Shown piece by piece: positions 17,943-27,090 of a stretch of 64,000 nucleotides of DNA. The translations under genes were made by a program, and so were the position numbers. Position 1 is the first letter of the stretch, and each line of letters opens with the position of its first letter. Source of the DNA: Micromonospora sp. NBC_00389. Its GTDB lineage: Bacteria > Actinomycetota > Actinomycetes > Mycobacteriales > Micromonosporaceae. The notes below the pieces were generated by a model, which had not been told where the DNA came from, ran no database searches, and saw nothing but the letters and a program-made list of their open reading frames with translations. The stretch spans positions 1,860,001-1,924,000 of the forward strand of contig NZ_CP107947.1 of assembly GCF_036059255.1 (NCBI RefSeq), written 5' to 3'.

Positions 17943-18902
17943 TCAGACGTTGGGGCGGAGCAGTGCCTCGGTGATCTTCTCGCAGTTCTTCATGCCGTAG
18001 TCGTAGCCCATGTTGATCGGGTACTGGACCATCACGCCCATCGTCCAGGTGTCGCCGATGGCCAGGCAGTTGATGTGCATCTCCTGCTCCTTGGTCCGGT
18101 CGATCCACCCGTTCTTGATGGCGATCTGCTTCTGCTCGGCGGCCGGGAACGCCTTGCGGATGCCGAAGTCACCGGCGCCGCGGACCAGCTTCATCTCGTT
18201 GAGCAGCCACTTGGTCCATTCCGGCCCGGCGGCGGTGCCGGTGGCGATGCAGTTGCCCAGTCGGGCGGTGTCCCGGGGGGAGAGCGCCGTCCGGCTCCAG
18301 CCGCCGTCGGGGGCGACACTGCTGTCGGTCAGCTTGCACATGGAGAGCAGTCGCCGGATCGAGGCGTCGCGGCCGACCGAGTTGTAGAACTGCTCGGCCC
18401 TGGTGTTGTCGCTGTCCCGGATGATCCGCGTGGCGTCGGCGAGCTTCGCGTCGCTCGGCGTCTGCCCGGCGTCGTCGGCGCGACGCAGGTAGTCGGCGAC
18501 GATCCAGGCCTTGATCATCGAGGCGGTGGTGCTGGTCTCGTTCATGTTCTTCGAGCCGATGATCTTTCCGGTGCGGCGGTCGAGCACGCTCCAGGAATAC
18601 CAGCCCTCGATGTCCAGCTTGAGGTCCTTGGCCTGGAACGGCAGCGGCTCCAGCGACGGGCTGGGGCTCGGTTCCGGGGCCGGCTGGCGGGCGCTGCGGT
18701 CGGAGGGAGTGCCGGTGGACCGGTCACTGGTCGTCGTGCCGGAGTCGCCCCAGCGGGCGGCGGAGGTCGACTCGAACGGCGACCCCGGTAGCAGCCGAAG
18801 CGAAACCAGCACCAGCCCGATCAGGACGACCGCGATCGCGACCAGCCGCAGCGGGGAGGCATCACCGCCGCGTCGCCGGTCCGCCCGACGGTTGCCGGCC
18901 AT
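17943..18902 (-). CDS. Membrane-anchored beta-lactamase-fold protein, copy 2
   Basis: 319 residues: basic N terminus, one membrane segment (LVAIAVVLIGLVLVSLRLL), a Ser/Thr/Pro-rich linker and a class A beta-lactamase-like domain from about residue 95. The SxxK motif is SMIK (TTASMIKAWIVADYL), an SDN triad occurs in RDSDNTRAEQF, and the KTG position reads KNG (IKNGWIDR). Four Cys match those of the neighbouring paralogue. Probably acts at the cell surface on peptidoglycan or a related substrate; lactamase activity is not established. Its ATG shares one base with the upstream paralogue's stop (TGATG). Confidence 0.85.
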   Translation of the reverse strand: MAGNRRADRRRGGDASPLRLVAIAVVLIGLVLVSLRLLPGSPFESTSAARWGDSGTTTSDRSTGTPSDRSARQPAPEPSPSPSLEPLPFQAKDLKLDIEGWYSWSVLDRRTGKIIGSKNMNETSTTASMIKAWIVADYLRRADDAGQTPSDAKLADATRIIRDSDNTRAEQFYNSVGRDASIRRLLSMCKLTDSSVAPDGGWSRTALSPRDTARLGNCIATGTAAGPEWTKWLLNEMKLVRGAGDFGIRKAFPAAEQKQIAIKNGWIDRTKEQEMHINCLAIGDTWTMGVMVQYPINMGYDYGMKNCEKITEALLRPNV

Positions 18903-19888
18903 CAGAGCTTTCCGACCGGCTGCTGCGGCACCTTGAGCGCGGCGCCGGGCTGCGGGGTGACGAGTTGAGTGGCCACGCTGGCGCAGACCTGAGCGCCGTA
19001 GTCCAGCCCGTTCTTGATGGGGTAACGCAGCATCACCGCGAGGCTCCACTTGTCGTTGACGGCGAGGCAGTTCACGTGCCAGTTGCCGTCGTAGTAGAGC
19101 TGCGTCCAGCCGTTCTTGATGCTGACCGGGCCCTGGGCGGTGATCGACTTCGGCAGGCCGTTGATGATCCCCCAGCGACCGCCGCCGGACTTGAGCTTCT
19201 GGTCCTTGGCCGCGGTGGTGCCCTGAACCTTGCTCATCTCGCTGAGCACCCACTTGGTCCACTTCGGGCCGGCCGCCTTGCCGTCGGCGATGCAGTCGCC
19301 GAGCCGGACGGCGTCCCGGGGGGACATCCGGGTGAAGCTCCAGTAGCCCTCGTACTTGGCCACGTTGCCGCGCTTGGTGTCGGTCAGACCGCAGATGCTG
19401 ATCGCCCGCTTGATCACTGGCCCCGGCTGGCCGCCCGCCGGCACGGAGTACGAGCCGCCGGCGGCCTTGTAGACCATGTTGGCCGCGTCGTCGTTGCTGT
19501 CCCGGATGGCGGAGCTGGCGGCTTTCTTGAGCGCCGCGGTCGGCTCCTTGTCGCCGAGTTGGCGCAGGTAGTCGGAGACGATCCACGCCTTGATCATCGA
19601 CTCGGTCGAGCTGGTCGCGGTCATGTTCGGCGACCCGGAGATCTTGCCCGTCTCCCGGTCCAGCAGGGCCCACGAGTAGAAGTCGCCCTTGAAGTTCACC
19701 GATACCGGGCCAGCCGCCAGCGTGGGCAGTGGTGGTGGGGTGGGTGAGGGCGCGGCGACACTCCCGCCGCCACCGCCGCCTGCGCTGCCGTCGTTGCCAG
19801 CGAGCCGCGCGTACGCAGCGGGAACCAGCAGAACGCCACCGAGCAGGACCGCCACGACGGCGAGCACCATGGTCACGCGAGATCGCAT
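18902..19888 (-). CDS. Secreted beta-lactamase-fold protein, copy 1
   Basis: 328 residues: signal peptide or anchor (VTMVLAVVAVLLGGVLLVPAAYA), Gly/Pro linker, then the same domain as its downstream neighbour. SxxK is SMIK (STESMIKAWIVSDYL), the second motif reads SND in RDSNDDAAN, and the third KNG (IKNGWTQL). Conserved Cys in ISICGLTD, GDCIADG, VNCLAVND and AQVCAS match the second copy and could form two disulfides. The pair is a tandem duplication with substantial divergence. Coupled by TGATG overlap. A penicillin-binding, lactamase or non-enzymatic role are all possible. Confidence 0.85.
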   Translation of the reverse strand: MRSRVTMVLAVVAVLLGGVLLVPAAYARLAGNDGSAGGGGGGSVAAPSPTPPPLPTLAAGPVSVNFKGDFYSWALLDRETGKISGSPNMTATSSTESMIKAWIVSDYLRQLGDKEPTAALKKAASSAIRDSNDDAANMVYKAAGGSYSVPAGGQPGPVIKRAISICGLTDTKRGNVAKYEGYWSFTRMSPRDAVRLGDCIADGKAAGPKWTKWVLSEMSKVQGTTAAKDQKLKSGGGRWGIINGLPKSITAQGPVSIKNGWTQLYYDGNWHVNCLAVNDKWSLAVMLRYPIKNGLDYGAQVCASVATQLVTPQPGAALKVPQQPVGKL

Positions 19889-20260
19889 GAGTTGGGTGAG
19901 CTCCAGATGTCAGGGCCGGGGGGACCGGCTTGTTTCCCGGGATGACCGGTGCGATCGCCGAGGCCGGGGGAGGTGGCCTCTGTGGAGACAACGATTCTGG
20001 GCAGCCGATCGTGTGACCGGCAGAAGTCTACTTCCGGACCGGCCGACCACCAGAGTTCGACGCCTGCCAACATGCAATAAAGGCGGGATATCGAGACGGT
20101 ATGCGTCTTCTAGGAGGATTCATCTTCGTCCAGTGAGCCAAGTCATAGCCGGGCCGATTGCGCTGCGTGCGGGAATACCGCCCATCCGTGACCGAACGTG
20201 ACTCGGGTTTCCTGTTACACCCCCTAGTGCATCGAGGCGCAAGCTGTAACACTTGTCCTC
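19889..20260. other. Divergent promoter region between the beta-lactamase-fold pair and paaA
   Basis: 372 bp. The paa-proximal end has the spaced inverted repeat TGTTACA...TGTAACA listed separately. A strong AGGAGG at about 20113-20118 is not followed by a start codon at working distance. No supported gene was found. Confidence 0.6.
20213..20251 (+). promoter_or_regulatory. Spaced inverted repeat upstream of paaA
   Basis: TGTTACA (20213-20219) and its exact inverse TGTAACA (20245-20251), centres 32 bp apart (three helical turns), ending 9 nt before the paaA ATG; TAACAC within the second arm could serve as a -10. Looks like a regulator-binding pair for the paa operon; the regulator is not in the window. 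Confidence 0.5.
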
Positions 20261-21328
20261 ATGTATGGCAACGACTTCTCCGCCCCGGACGACGCAACCG
20301 GCGGCGGCCTGCTCGGCGAGGTCGAGGCGGCCGAGGCGGAGCTGCGCGCCGCCGCCGCCCGTCAGCGGCGCGGCGGCCCCGCTCCGGACGAGGACCTGGC
20401 GGCGTACTTCGCCGAGGTGGTCGGCGCGGAGCAGAAGATCGAGCCACGGGACTGGATGCCGGAGGCGTACCGCAAGACGCTGATCCGGCAGATCGCCCAG
20501 CACGCCCACTCCGAGATCATCGGCATGCAGCCGGAGGGAAACTGGATCAGCCGGGCGCCGTCGCTCAAGCGCAAGGCGATCCTGCTGGCCAAGGTGCAGG
20601 ACGAGGCGGGCCACGGTCTCTACCTCTACGCCGCCGCCGAGACCCTCGGCATCAGCCGTGACGAGCTGGTCCGGCTGCTGCTCGACGGGCGGCAGAAGTA
20701 CAGCTCGATCTTCAACTACCCCACCCTCTCCTGGGCTGACATGGGCGCGATCGGCTGGCTGGTGGACGGCGCGGCGATCGTCAACCAGGTGCCCCTGTGC
20801 CGCTGCTCCTACGGCCCGTACGCCCGAGCGATGATCCGGGTCTGCAAGGAGGAGTCGTTCCACCAGCGCCAGGGCTACGAGATCCTGCACACCCTGGCGC
20901 ACGGCACCCCCGCGCAGCAGGCGATGGCCCAGGACGCGGTGGACCGCTGGTGGTACCCGTCGCTGGCCATGTTCGGCCCGCCGGACGGCGACTCCACGCA
21001 CTCCGCGAAGTCGATGGCCTGGAAGATCAAGCGCTTCTCGAACGACGATCTGCGCCAACGCTTCGTGGACATGTGCGTCCAGCAGGCGGAGATCCTCGGG
21101 TTGCGCATCCCCGATGACGACCTGCGCTGGAACGAGGAGCGGCAGGCGTACGACTACACCCAGCCGGACTACGACGAGCTGATGCGGGTGATCTCCGGCG
21201 ACGGGCCGTGCAACCGGGAGCGGATGGCACACCGGAGGGCCGCGCACACCGACGGTGCGTGGGTGCGCGAGGCCGCCGCGGCGTACGCCGCCAAGCGGGC
21301 CGAGCAGAAGGAGAAGGTGGCGGCGTGA
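20261..21328 (+). CDS. paaA: Phenylacetyl-CoA epoxidase, catalytic subunit A
   Basis: 355-residue ferritin-like diiron subunit of the PaaABCE multicomponent epoxidase, which converts phenylacetyl-CoA to its ring 1,2-epoxide with O2 and NADPH. Iron-binding patterns are visible: EQKIEPRDW and HAHSEIIG, then DEAGHGLYL (ExxH) near residue 115, and [14 protein letters not shown] (ExxxH-type) near residue 200. First gene of paaABCDE, with every junction a 4-nt stop/start overlap. ATG at 20261. Length matches the family. Confidence 0.96.
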   Translation: MYGNDFSAPDDATGGGLLGEVEAAEAELRAAAARQRRGGPAPDEDLAAYFAEVVGAEQKIEPRDWMPEAYRKTLIRQIAQHAHSEIIGMQPEGNWISRAPSLKRKAILLAKVQDEAGHGLYLYAAAETLGISRDELVRLLLDGRQKYSSIFNYPTLSWADMGAIGWLVDGAAIVNQVPLCRCSYGPYARAMIRVCKEESFHQRQGYEILHTLAHGTPAQQAMAQDAVDRWWYPSLAMFGPPDGDSTHSAKSMAWKIKRFSNDDLRQRFVDMCVQQAEILGLRIPDDDLRWNEERQAYDYTQPDYDELMRVISGDGPCNRERMAHRRAAHTDGAWVREAAAAYAAKRAEQKEKVAA

Positions 21329-21624
21329 GCGAGCGAACCAGCATGGAGCAGACCCCGCTGTGGGAGGTCTTCGTGCGGGCCCGGCGCGGGCTGTCGCACA
21401 CCCACGTCGGCAGCCTGCACGCCCCCGACGCCGAGCTGGCCCTGCGCAACGCCCGGGACCTCTACACCCGGCGGCAGGAGGGCGTGTCGATCTGGGTGGT
21501 GCCGGCCGGAGCGATCACGGCGTCCAGCCCGGACGAAAAGGACGCCTTCTTCGACCCGGCCGCCGACAAGGTCTACCGCCACCCCACCTTCTATGAGGTA
21601 CCGGACGGGGTGGCTCACCTGTGA
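21325..21624 (+). CDS. paaB: Phenylacetyl-CoA epoxidase subunit B
   Basis: 99-residue structural subunit that bridges PaaA-PaaC units. Typical PaaB sequence [31 protein letters not shown] and [20 protein letters not shown] at 21325 overlaps the paaA stop (GTGA); an ATG at 21343 is an alternative start. Confidence 0.95.
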   Translation: MSERTSMEQTPLWEVFVRARRGLSHTHVGSLHAPDAELALRNARDLYTRRQEGVSIWVVPAGAITASSPDEKDAFFDPAADKVYRHPTFYEVPDGVAHL

Positions 21625-22352
21625 ACGGTCCCGTCGAATTCACCCTCGCCCTCGCCCTCGGCGACGACGCGTTGGTCGCCGCGCAACGGCTGGCCGAGTG
21701 GACCACTCGCGCGCCGGAGATGGAAGAGGACGTCGCGCTGACCAACATCGCCCTCGACCAGCTCGGCGCGGCCCGCCTACTGCTGTCGTACGCGGGCGAG
21801 CTGGAGGGCGCCGGCCGGGACGAGGACGCGCTGGCGTACCTGCGCGACGACCGCGAGTTCCGCAACGCCCTGCTGGTCGAGCTGCCCAACGGCGACTTCG
21901 CGGTGACCATGGCGAAGCTGTTCTTCCTCGCGGCGTACCAACTGCCGCTGTACACCGCCCTGGCCGGGTGCCCGGACGAACGGCTGGCCGCGATCGGTGC
22001 GAAGGCCCGCAAGGAGTCGGCGTACCACCTGGACCACGGCGCACTGTGGGTGAAGCGTCTCGGCGACGGCACCGAGGAGTCGCACCGCCGGATGCAGGCG
22101 GCCGTCGACCAGGTCTGGCCGTACACGCACGAGCTGTTCGCCGCCGATCCCGCGGCACCGGTCGACCCGGCCACCCTGCGGGAGGCGTTCGACGACACCG
22201 TCGGCCCGGTGCTGGCCGAGGCGACGCTCACCCGGCCCGAGAGCCGCTGGGCGCCGGCCGGCGGGCGGACGGGCGTGCACACCGAGCATCTGGCGTACCT
22301 GCTCGCCGAGATGCAGGTGCTGCACCGCGCGCACCCCGGAGCGACGTGGTGA
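21621..22352 (+). CDS. paaC: Phenylacetyl-CoA epoxidase subunit C
   Basis: 243-residue ferritin-like subunit that pairs with PaaA but lacks a functional diiron site in characterised systems. Family segments: TTRAPEMEEDVALTNIALDQLGAARLLLSYA-type helix near residue 35, KESAYHLDHGALWVKRLGDGTEESHRRMQ near residue 135 and the C-terminal GRTGVHTEHLAYLLAEMQ. GTG start overlapping paaB by 4 nt. Confidence 0.95.
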   Translation: MNGPVEFTLALALGDDALVAAQRLAEWTTRAPEMEEDVALTNIALDQLGAARLLLSYAGELEGAGRDEDALAYLRDDREFRNALLVELPNGDFAVTMAKLFFLAAYQLPLYTALAGCPDERLAAIGAKARKESAYHLDHGALWVKRLGDGTEESHRRMQAAVDQVWPYTHELFAADPAAPVDPATLREAFDDTVGPVLAEATLTRPESRWAPAGGRTGVHTEHLAYLLAEMQVLHRAHPGATW

Positions 22353-22870
22353 GTACGCGGCAGAGCCCCGCAGTGGTGGACGGCGCCCGTGGGTCGACCG
22401 ACCCGAGGACGGCTGCGGCGAGCGTGGTGGATCCGGAGATCCGGGTGATCACCATCGACGAGCTGGGCATCCTGCGCGCGGTCGAGGAAGATCCGGTCAG
22501 CGGCCGGGTCACCGTCACCATCACCCCGACGTACACCGGCTGCCCGGCGATGGACGTGATCCGGGCCGACATCCGCCGCGCGCTGGCCGTCGCCGGCCAT
22601 CCGGACGTCGAGGTCCGCACGGTCTACAGCCCACCGTGGAGCACCGACTGGATCTCCGACGATGGGCGGGCCAAGCTCGCCGCCGCCGGGATCGCCCCGC
22701 CGGCCCCGGTGCCCGCCGCCGGTGTGGTGCCGCTGACCCTCGCGGTCCGCTGTCCGCACTGCGGCTCGCCGGAGACCGAGCAGGTCAGCCGGTTCGGCTC
22801 CACGGCGTGCAAGGCGCTGTGGCGCTGCCGCTCCTGCGCCGAACCCTTCGACCACCTGAAGGCGCTGTGA
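22349..22870 (+). CDS. paaD: PaaD, maturation protein of phenylacetyl-CoA epoxidase
   Basis: 173 residues. An MIP18/DUF59 domain (VVDPEIRVITIDELGILRAVEE and TPTYTGCPAMDVI with the conserved Cys) is followed by a C-terminal zinc-ribbon-like segment with CPHCGS and CRSCAEPF. PaaD is needed for metal-cluster assembly of the epoxidase. An N-terminal extension of about 20 residues precedes the domain. GTG 22349 overlaps the paaC stop; GTG 22346 in frame is an alternative. Confidence 0.93.
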   Translation: MSTRQSPAVVDGARGSTDPRTAAASVVDPEIRVITIDELGILRAVEEDPVSGRVTVTITPTYTGCPAMDVIRADIRRALAVAGHPDVEVRTVYSPPWSTDWISDDGRAKLAAAGIAPPAPVPAAGVVPLTLAVRCPHCGSPETEQVSRFGSTACKALWRCRSCAEPFDHLKAL

Positions 22871-23976
22871 CAGTCACCATCACCCGACCGGTCCGCCGCC
22901 GGCCGGTCTTCCACCCGCTGCAGGTCGGCGCCGTCGACCGGCTCACCGACGACTCCGTGGCGGTCACCTTCGCCGTACCCGAGGAATTGCGAGAGGCCTT
23001 CGCGTTCCGCGCGGGCCAGCACCTCACCGTGCGACGGGTGACCGAGGACGGCACGGACGTACGCCGGTCGTACTCCATCTGCTCGACCCCCGACGACCTG
23101 GCCCGGCGCGGCCGACTGCGGATCGGGGTACGGGAGATTCCCGGCGGCGCCTTCTCGGCCTTCGCCTGCGGCGCGCTGCGCGGCGGCGACACGGTCGAGG
23201 TGCTGCCGCCGCTGGGCACCTTCACGACGGCCTTCGCGCCGGACCGGGTGCGGCACTACGGCGCGGTCGTCGCCGGCTCCGGCATCACCCCGGTGCTCGG
23301 GCTGGTCGCGACCGCCCTGGCCGTCGAGCCGGCCAGCACCTTCACCCTGGTGTACGGCAACCGCACGGCGAACACGGTGATGTTCGCCGAGGAGTTGGCC
23401 GACCTGAAGGACCGCTATCCCACCCGGTTGCACCTGGTGCACGTGCTCTCCCGCGAGCAGGGCGAGTCACCGCTGCTCTCCGGGCGGATCGACACCGAGC
23501 GGCTGAGCCGGTTGCTGAGCACGATCGTCCCGGGGGACGCCATCGAGGAGTGGTTCCTCTGCGGCCCGTACGACATGGTGGTCGACGTCCGGGACGTGCT
23601 GACCGCGCGCGGGCTGCCCGAGTCGGCGGTACACACCGAACTGTTCCACGTCGACGCGCCGCCGGAGCCGCTGCGCCGTCCGGTGGACCCGACGGTTGCC
23701 GGGGCCGAGGTCACCATCGTGCTGGACGGCCGGTCGTCGAGCTTCACAATGGGCCGCGAGGAGCGGGTGCTGGACGCCGCACTGAAGGTGCGCGGTGAGC
23801 TGCCGTACGCCTGCAAGGGTGGCGTCTGCTCGACCTGCAAGGCGAAGGTCGTCGACGGTGCGGTCACGATGGCCCGCAACTACGCCCTGGAGCCCGACGA
23901 GCTGGCGGCGGGCTACGTCCTGACCTGCCAGTCCAGCCCGACCACCGACAAGCTCACGGTGGACTACGACGCGTGA
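22867..23976 (+). CDS. paaE: Phenylacetyl-CoA epoxidase reductase subunit E
   Basis: 369-residue NADPH-dependent reductase that passes electrons to PaaA. Domains in order: FAD-binding (RRSYSICSTP), NAD-binding (VAGSGITPVLGLV and FLCGPYDMV) and a C-terminal plant-type [2Fe-2S] ferredoxin domain with CKGGVCSTCKAKV and a distal Cys in LTCQSSP. GTG start overlaps paaD by 4 nt. Last gene of the paa set here; paaK, paaG, paaZ and a regulator are not in the window. Confidence 0.96.
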   Translation: MTVTITRPVRRRPVFHPLQVGAVDRLTDDSVAVTFAVPEELREAFAFRAGQHLTVRRVTEDGTDVRRSYSICSTPDDLARRGRLRIGVREIPGGAFSAFACGALRGGDTVEVLPPLGTFTTAFAPDRVRHYGAVVAGSGITPVLGLVATALAVEPASTFTLVYGNRTANTVMFAEELADLKDRYPTRLHLVHVLSREQGESPLLSGRIDTERLSRLLSTIVPGDAIEEWFLCGPYDMVVDVRDVLTARGLPESAVHTELFHVDAPPEPLRRPVDPTVAGAEVTIVLDGRSSSFTMGREERVLDAALKVRGELPYACKGGVCSTCKAKVVDGAVTMARNYALEPDELAAGYVLTCQSSPTTDKLTVDYDA

Positions 23977-24099
23977 AGGCGTCGGATGGCCGGCAGTTCG
24001 TCGGGTTCTGCGCGGAGGGCTAGCGAGAATTGACCGGCGGCGGCTGTGGGACGTACCGCACGCCGCCGGGGCCAGACGGTCGAGCCGGGTGGGGCGACG

Positions 24100-24105
24100 T
24101 AGGCT
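24100..24105 (+). promoter_or_regulatory. -10 element of a leaderless mqnC transcript
   Basis: TAGGCT ends 6 nt before the mqnC GTG and no ribosome binding site is present. A TTGACC at 24030-24035 further upstream could belong to another promoter. Confidence 0.5.
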
Positions 24106-24111
24106 CGGGGT

Positions 24112-25302
24112 GTGACGGTGAGCCGGGAGATCGACGACATCCTGCAGCGCGGCGCGGACGGTGGGCGGATCACGCCCGAGGAGGCCCTGCTGCTCTACAC
24201 CGAGGCGCCCTTCCACGCGCTGGGCGAGGCGGCGGACGCGGTGCGCCGGCGGCGTCACCCGGACAACGTCGTCACGTACCTGATCGATCGCAACATCAAC
24301 TACACCAACGTCTGCGTGACGGCGTGCAAGTTCTGCGCGTTCTACCGGGCGCCCAAGCACAAGGAAGGGTGGACCCACCCGACCGAGGAGATCCTGCGTC
24401 GCTGCGGCGAGGCGGTCGAGCTGGGCGCGACCCAGGTGATGCTCCAGGGCGGGCACCACCCGGACTACGGCGTCGAGTACTACGAGGAGCTGTTCTCCTC
24501 GGTGAAGCAGGCGTACCCCCAGCTGGCCATCCACTCGATCGGGCCGAGCGAGATCCTGCACATGGCCAAGGTCTCCGGGGTGAGCCTGGACGAGGCCATC
24601 GCTCGCATCAAGGTCGCCGGCCTGGACTCGATCGCCGGTGCCGGGGCGGAGATGCTGCCCGAGCGGCCGCGTAAGGCCATCGCGCCGCTCAAGGAGTCGG
24701 GTGAGCGCTGGCTGGAGGTCATGGAGCTGGCCCACCGGCAGGGCATCGAGTCGACCGCCACCATGATGATGGGCACCGGCGAGACGCACGCCGAGCGGAT
24801 CGAGCACCTGCGCATGATCCGCGACGTGCAGGACCGCACCCGTGGTTTCCGGTCCTTCATCCCGTGGACGTACCAGCCGGAGAACAACCACCTCAAGGGC
24901 CGCACGCAGGCGACGACGCTGGAGTACCTGCGGCTGGTCGCGGTGGCCCGGCTCTTCTTCGAGACCGTGCCGCACCTGCAGGCGTCCTGGCTGACGACCG
25001 GCAAGGACGTTGGGCAGCTCGCCCTGCACATGGGCGTGGACGACCTCGGCTCGATCATGCTGGAGGAGAACGTCATCTCCTCGGCCGGCGCGCGGCACCG
25101 CTCCAACCTGCACGAGCTGATCGGCATGATCCGCTCGGCGGACCGGATCCCGGCGCAGCGGGACACCCTCTACAACCGGCTGGCCGTGCACCACACGCCG
25201 GCCGACGACCCGACCGACGATCGGGTGGTCTCGCACTTCTCCTCGATCGCGCTGCCCGGCGGCGGTGCCGGCCGTTCCCTGCCGCTGGTCGACGTCAACT
25301 GA
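24112..25302 (+). CDS. mqnC: Cyclic dehypoxanthinyl futalosine synthase (radical SAM)
   Basis: 396-residue radical SAM enzyme that closes the spiro ring of dehypoxanthinyl futalosine in menaquinone synthesis. The [4Fe-4S]/SAM motif CxxxCxxC is CVTACKFCAFYR near residue 70. Other family parts: DRNINYTNVCV, MLQGGHHPDYGVEYY, HSIGPSEI, ATMMMGTGETHAERIEHL and IPWTYQPENN. The GTG start is supported by alignment with the family N terminus and the -10 6 nt upstream. Completes, with mqnA, two of the pathway steps present in the window. Confidence 0.96.
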   Translation: MTVSREIDDILQRGADGGRITPEEALLLYTEAPFHALGEAADAVRRRRHPDNVVTYLIDRNINYTNVCVTACKFCAFYRAPKHKEGWTHPTEEILRRCGEAVELGATQVMLQGGHHPDYGVEYYEELFSSVKQAYPQLAIHSIGPSEILHMAKVSGVSLDEAIARIKVAGLDSIAGAGAEMLPERPRKAIAPLKESGERWLEVMELAHRQGIESTATMMMGTGETHAERIEHLRMIRDVQDRTRGFRSFIPWTYQPENNHLKGRTQATTLEYLRLVAVARLFFETVPHLQASWLTTGKDVGQLALHMGVDDLGSIMLEENVISSAGARHRSNLHELIGMIRSADRIPAQRDTLYNRLAVHHTPADDPTDDRVVSHFSSIALPGGGAGRSLPLVDVN

Positions 25303-25738
25303 GGTTGGTCGCAGCCCGGCCGTTCGGCTGACTGGGGCTCATGCTCCCGCCCGACCGCCTCGGCGGTCCGGGTGGTCCCGGCCGCTGCGGCGTCCAAGCT
25401 GCCCGGTCAGGGGTGGTGGAGATGATCGTCGGCCGCTAGCGTCCCGCCTCATATCCCTCGCCACCGCGGATTGGCGGAATCAGCGCGACAGTGCTGGTGG
25501 CGAGTGGTCTGATGGTCCTGGGTCGCGCGGCACGAGGGCAGTCCTCCATCGGCCCGTGAGGGTCGTTCACATAACGCACGGCGGTACGGGCGGGATGGGT
25601 GACCATCCCGCCCGTACCGTCTGCACACTCCAGGCCGGACGGATGAAAGCGGCCCCGCACGCTGGCGTGGGATATCGACCTCGGATAACGTCCGCTCGTT
25701 CCCGCAACCATTCTTTCTTCCCTACCCCCGGGGGACTG
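25303..25738. other. Intergenic region between mqnC and the surface-protein gene
   Basis: 436 bp, no supported gene. A small hairpin GACCGC/GCGGTC (25353-25368) may terminate mqnC. A large hairpin lies at 25582-25619. A -10-like TAACGT (25686-25691) about 48 nt before the ATG at 25739 may start the surface-protein transcript. Confidence 0.6.
25582..25619. terminator. 17-bp perfect hairpin upstream of the surface-protein gene
   Basis: Left arm 25582-25598, loop GTGA, right arm 25603-25619, all pairs perfect. No T-tract. Its core is nearly identical to the hairpin at 26993-27020 downstream of the same gene, with a compensatory base-pair change. Confidence 0.7.
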
Positions 25739-26977
25739 ATGACAGCGTTCCACCGCTCGACCCTGGCCCGCGCCGGTGTCGTGGCACTGCTCGCGGCCGG
25801 TGGCCTGGCCACCGTGGCCGCCCCGGCCCAGGCCGCCGACCAGGCCGACCTGGCCCTGATTCCGCAGAGCTACGAGTTGGCCAAGGGCGTCACGGCGGCC
25901 AAGAACAAGCCTTTCAAATTCACGGTCGACAACACCCGCAGCGCGGTGGACGCCAAGGGCGTCAGCTACACCGTGGACACCAGCAAGCTGAAGAAGAACA
26001 AGGTCGGCGTCATGGTGCCCGACGGCTGCCAGGTGAAGGGCAAGAAGTTCACCTGTCTGCTCGGCGATCTGCCGGCCGGCACCAGCGAGGACTTCGGTAT
26101 CCCGCTCTTCTCCACCGGTGGTCGCGGCGAGGCCGGCACTCTGGTGGTCACCATCAAGTCGGCCACCGGCGACCCCAATCCCCTCGACAACAAAGTCGAG
26201 CACGACATCACCGTCACCAAGCCCGGCTACGACCTGACCAGCTGGGTGCAGGACGTCTACGCGAACGTCGTGGTGAACGGCGCCAGGGGCGATGATCCGG
26301 ACCTCCGGCCGGTCCGGCTGGGCGAGACGGTGCCGCTCGACTGGGCGGTCTACAACGACGGCAGCCGCACGGCCACCGGCCTCTCCTACGTGCTCACGCT
26401 CCCGGCCGGCGTCACCTTCGCCACGCTCCCGGACAGCTGCGAGCAGCAGACCTTCGGCGGTGTCGTCCAAGCGCTCTGCCAGGACGACGGCGCGGTGATT
26501 GAGCCCGGTGAGTACTACACCGCGGACATCAAGGTGACGGTCGGCGCGGACGTCACCGAGCCGGTGTTGCGGGTCGGCGAGCTGTTCGCGCAGGGTCTGG
26601 ACAGTGCGGCGGGTCAGCCTGAGGAGCAGCCCGAGCGGGCGACCAGCGCCCAGCGGAAGGCCTTCACCGAGACCGACGAGGGCGACAACCAGGCGATCTT
26701 CGACGTCTTCGTCGACCTGACCGTGCAGCCCACGCCGACGCCCACCCCGACCCCGACGGCGACCCCGACCCCGGGCGGTACGCCGACGCCGGGCGCGACC
26801 ACGTCGCCGGCTGCCGGTGGAGGTGGCGGCGGCGGTCTGCCGGTGACCGGTGTGCAGGCTGGCCTGATCGGCGGCATCGGCGGCATCATCCTGCTCGTCG
26901 GCGGGGCGCTGCTTGTGCTCTCCCGCCGGCGCAAGGTCGTCCTGGTCGCCCCGGGCGACGAGAAGTCGACCGACTGA
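25739..26977 (+). CDS. Secreted surface protein with C-terminal LPxTG-type sorting signal
   Basis: 412 residues. Signal peptide ([25 protein letters not shown], cleavage near residue 32), then beta-rich Ig-like/DUF11-like repeats (residues about 40-170 and 175-310) of the kind used in stalk proteins. A Pro/Thr linker (about 320-350) leads to a sorting signal: LPVTG, hydrophobic segment [18 protein letters not shown] and a basic tail SRRRK. Expected to be covalently attached to the cell wall by a sortase, which is not encoded here. ATG 25739 follows GGGGGA. Function unknown; adhesion or structural role possible. Confidence 0.85.
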   Translation: MTAFHRSTLARAGVVALLAAGGLATVAAPAQAADQADLALIPQSYELAKGVTAAKNKPFKFTVDNTRSAVDAKGVSYTVDTSKLKKNKVGVMVPDGCQVKGKKFTCLLGDLPAGTSEDFGIPLFSTGGRGEAGTLVVTIKSATGDPNPLDNKVEHDITVTKPGYDLTSWVQDVYANVVVNGARGDDPDLRPVRLGETVPLDWAVYNDGSRTATGLSYVLTLPAGVTFATLPDSCEQQTFGGVVQALCQDDGAVIEPGEYYTADIKVTVGADVTEPVLRVGELFAQGLDSAAGQPEEQPERATSAQRKAFTETDEGDNQAIFDVFVDLTVQPTPTPTPTPTATPTPGGTPTPGATTSPAAGGGGGGGLPVTGVQAGLIGGIGGIILLVGGALLVLSRRRKVVLVAPGDEKSTD

Positions 26978-26992
26978 CGCAGGCACGACGCG

Positions 26993-27020
26993 AGGGCGGG
27001 GTGGGCGACCACCCCGCCCT
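26993..27020 (+). terminator. Hairpin terminator after the surface-protein gene
   Basis: 12-bp perfect stem with GCGA loop, followed by TTTC. Starts 16 nt after the stop codon. Confidence 0.8.
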
Positions 27021-27090
27021 TTCGCGTACCGGGGTCCGCGCCGCGCCACCCAGCGGCCGTCGACGGGAGGGCGGCTGGCAGAGTGGAGGG

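Noticed and set aside
20028..20252. 74-codon basic frame on the minus strand before paaA
   Set aside because: Arg-rich, no ribosome binding site, atypical codon use, and covers the likely paa promoter.
25436..27049. 537-codon open frame on the minus strand
   Set aside because: Antisense to the LPVTG surface-protein gene, which has signal peptide and sorting signal; runs through both hairpins.
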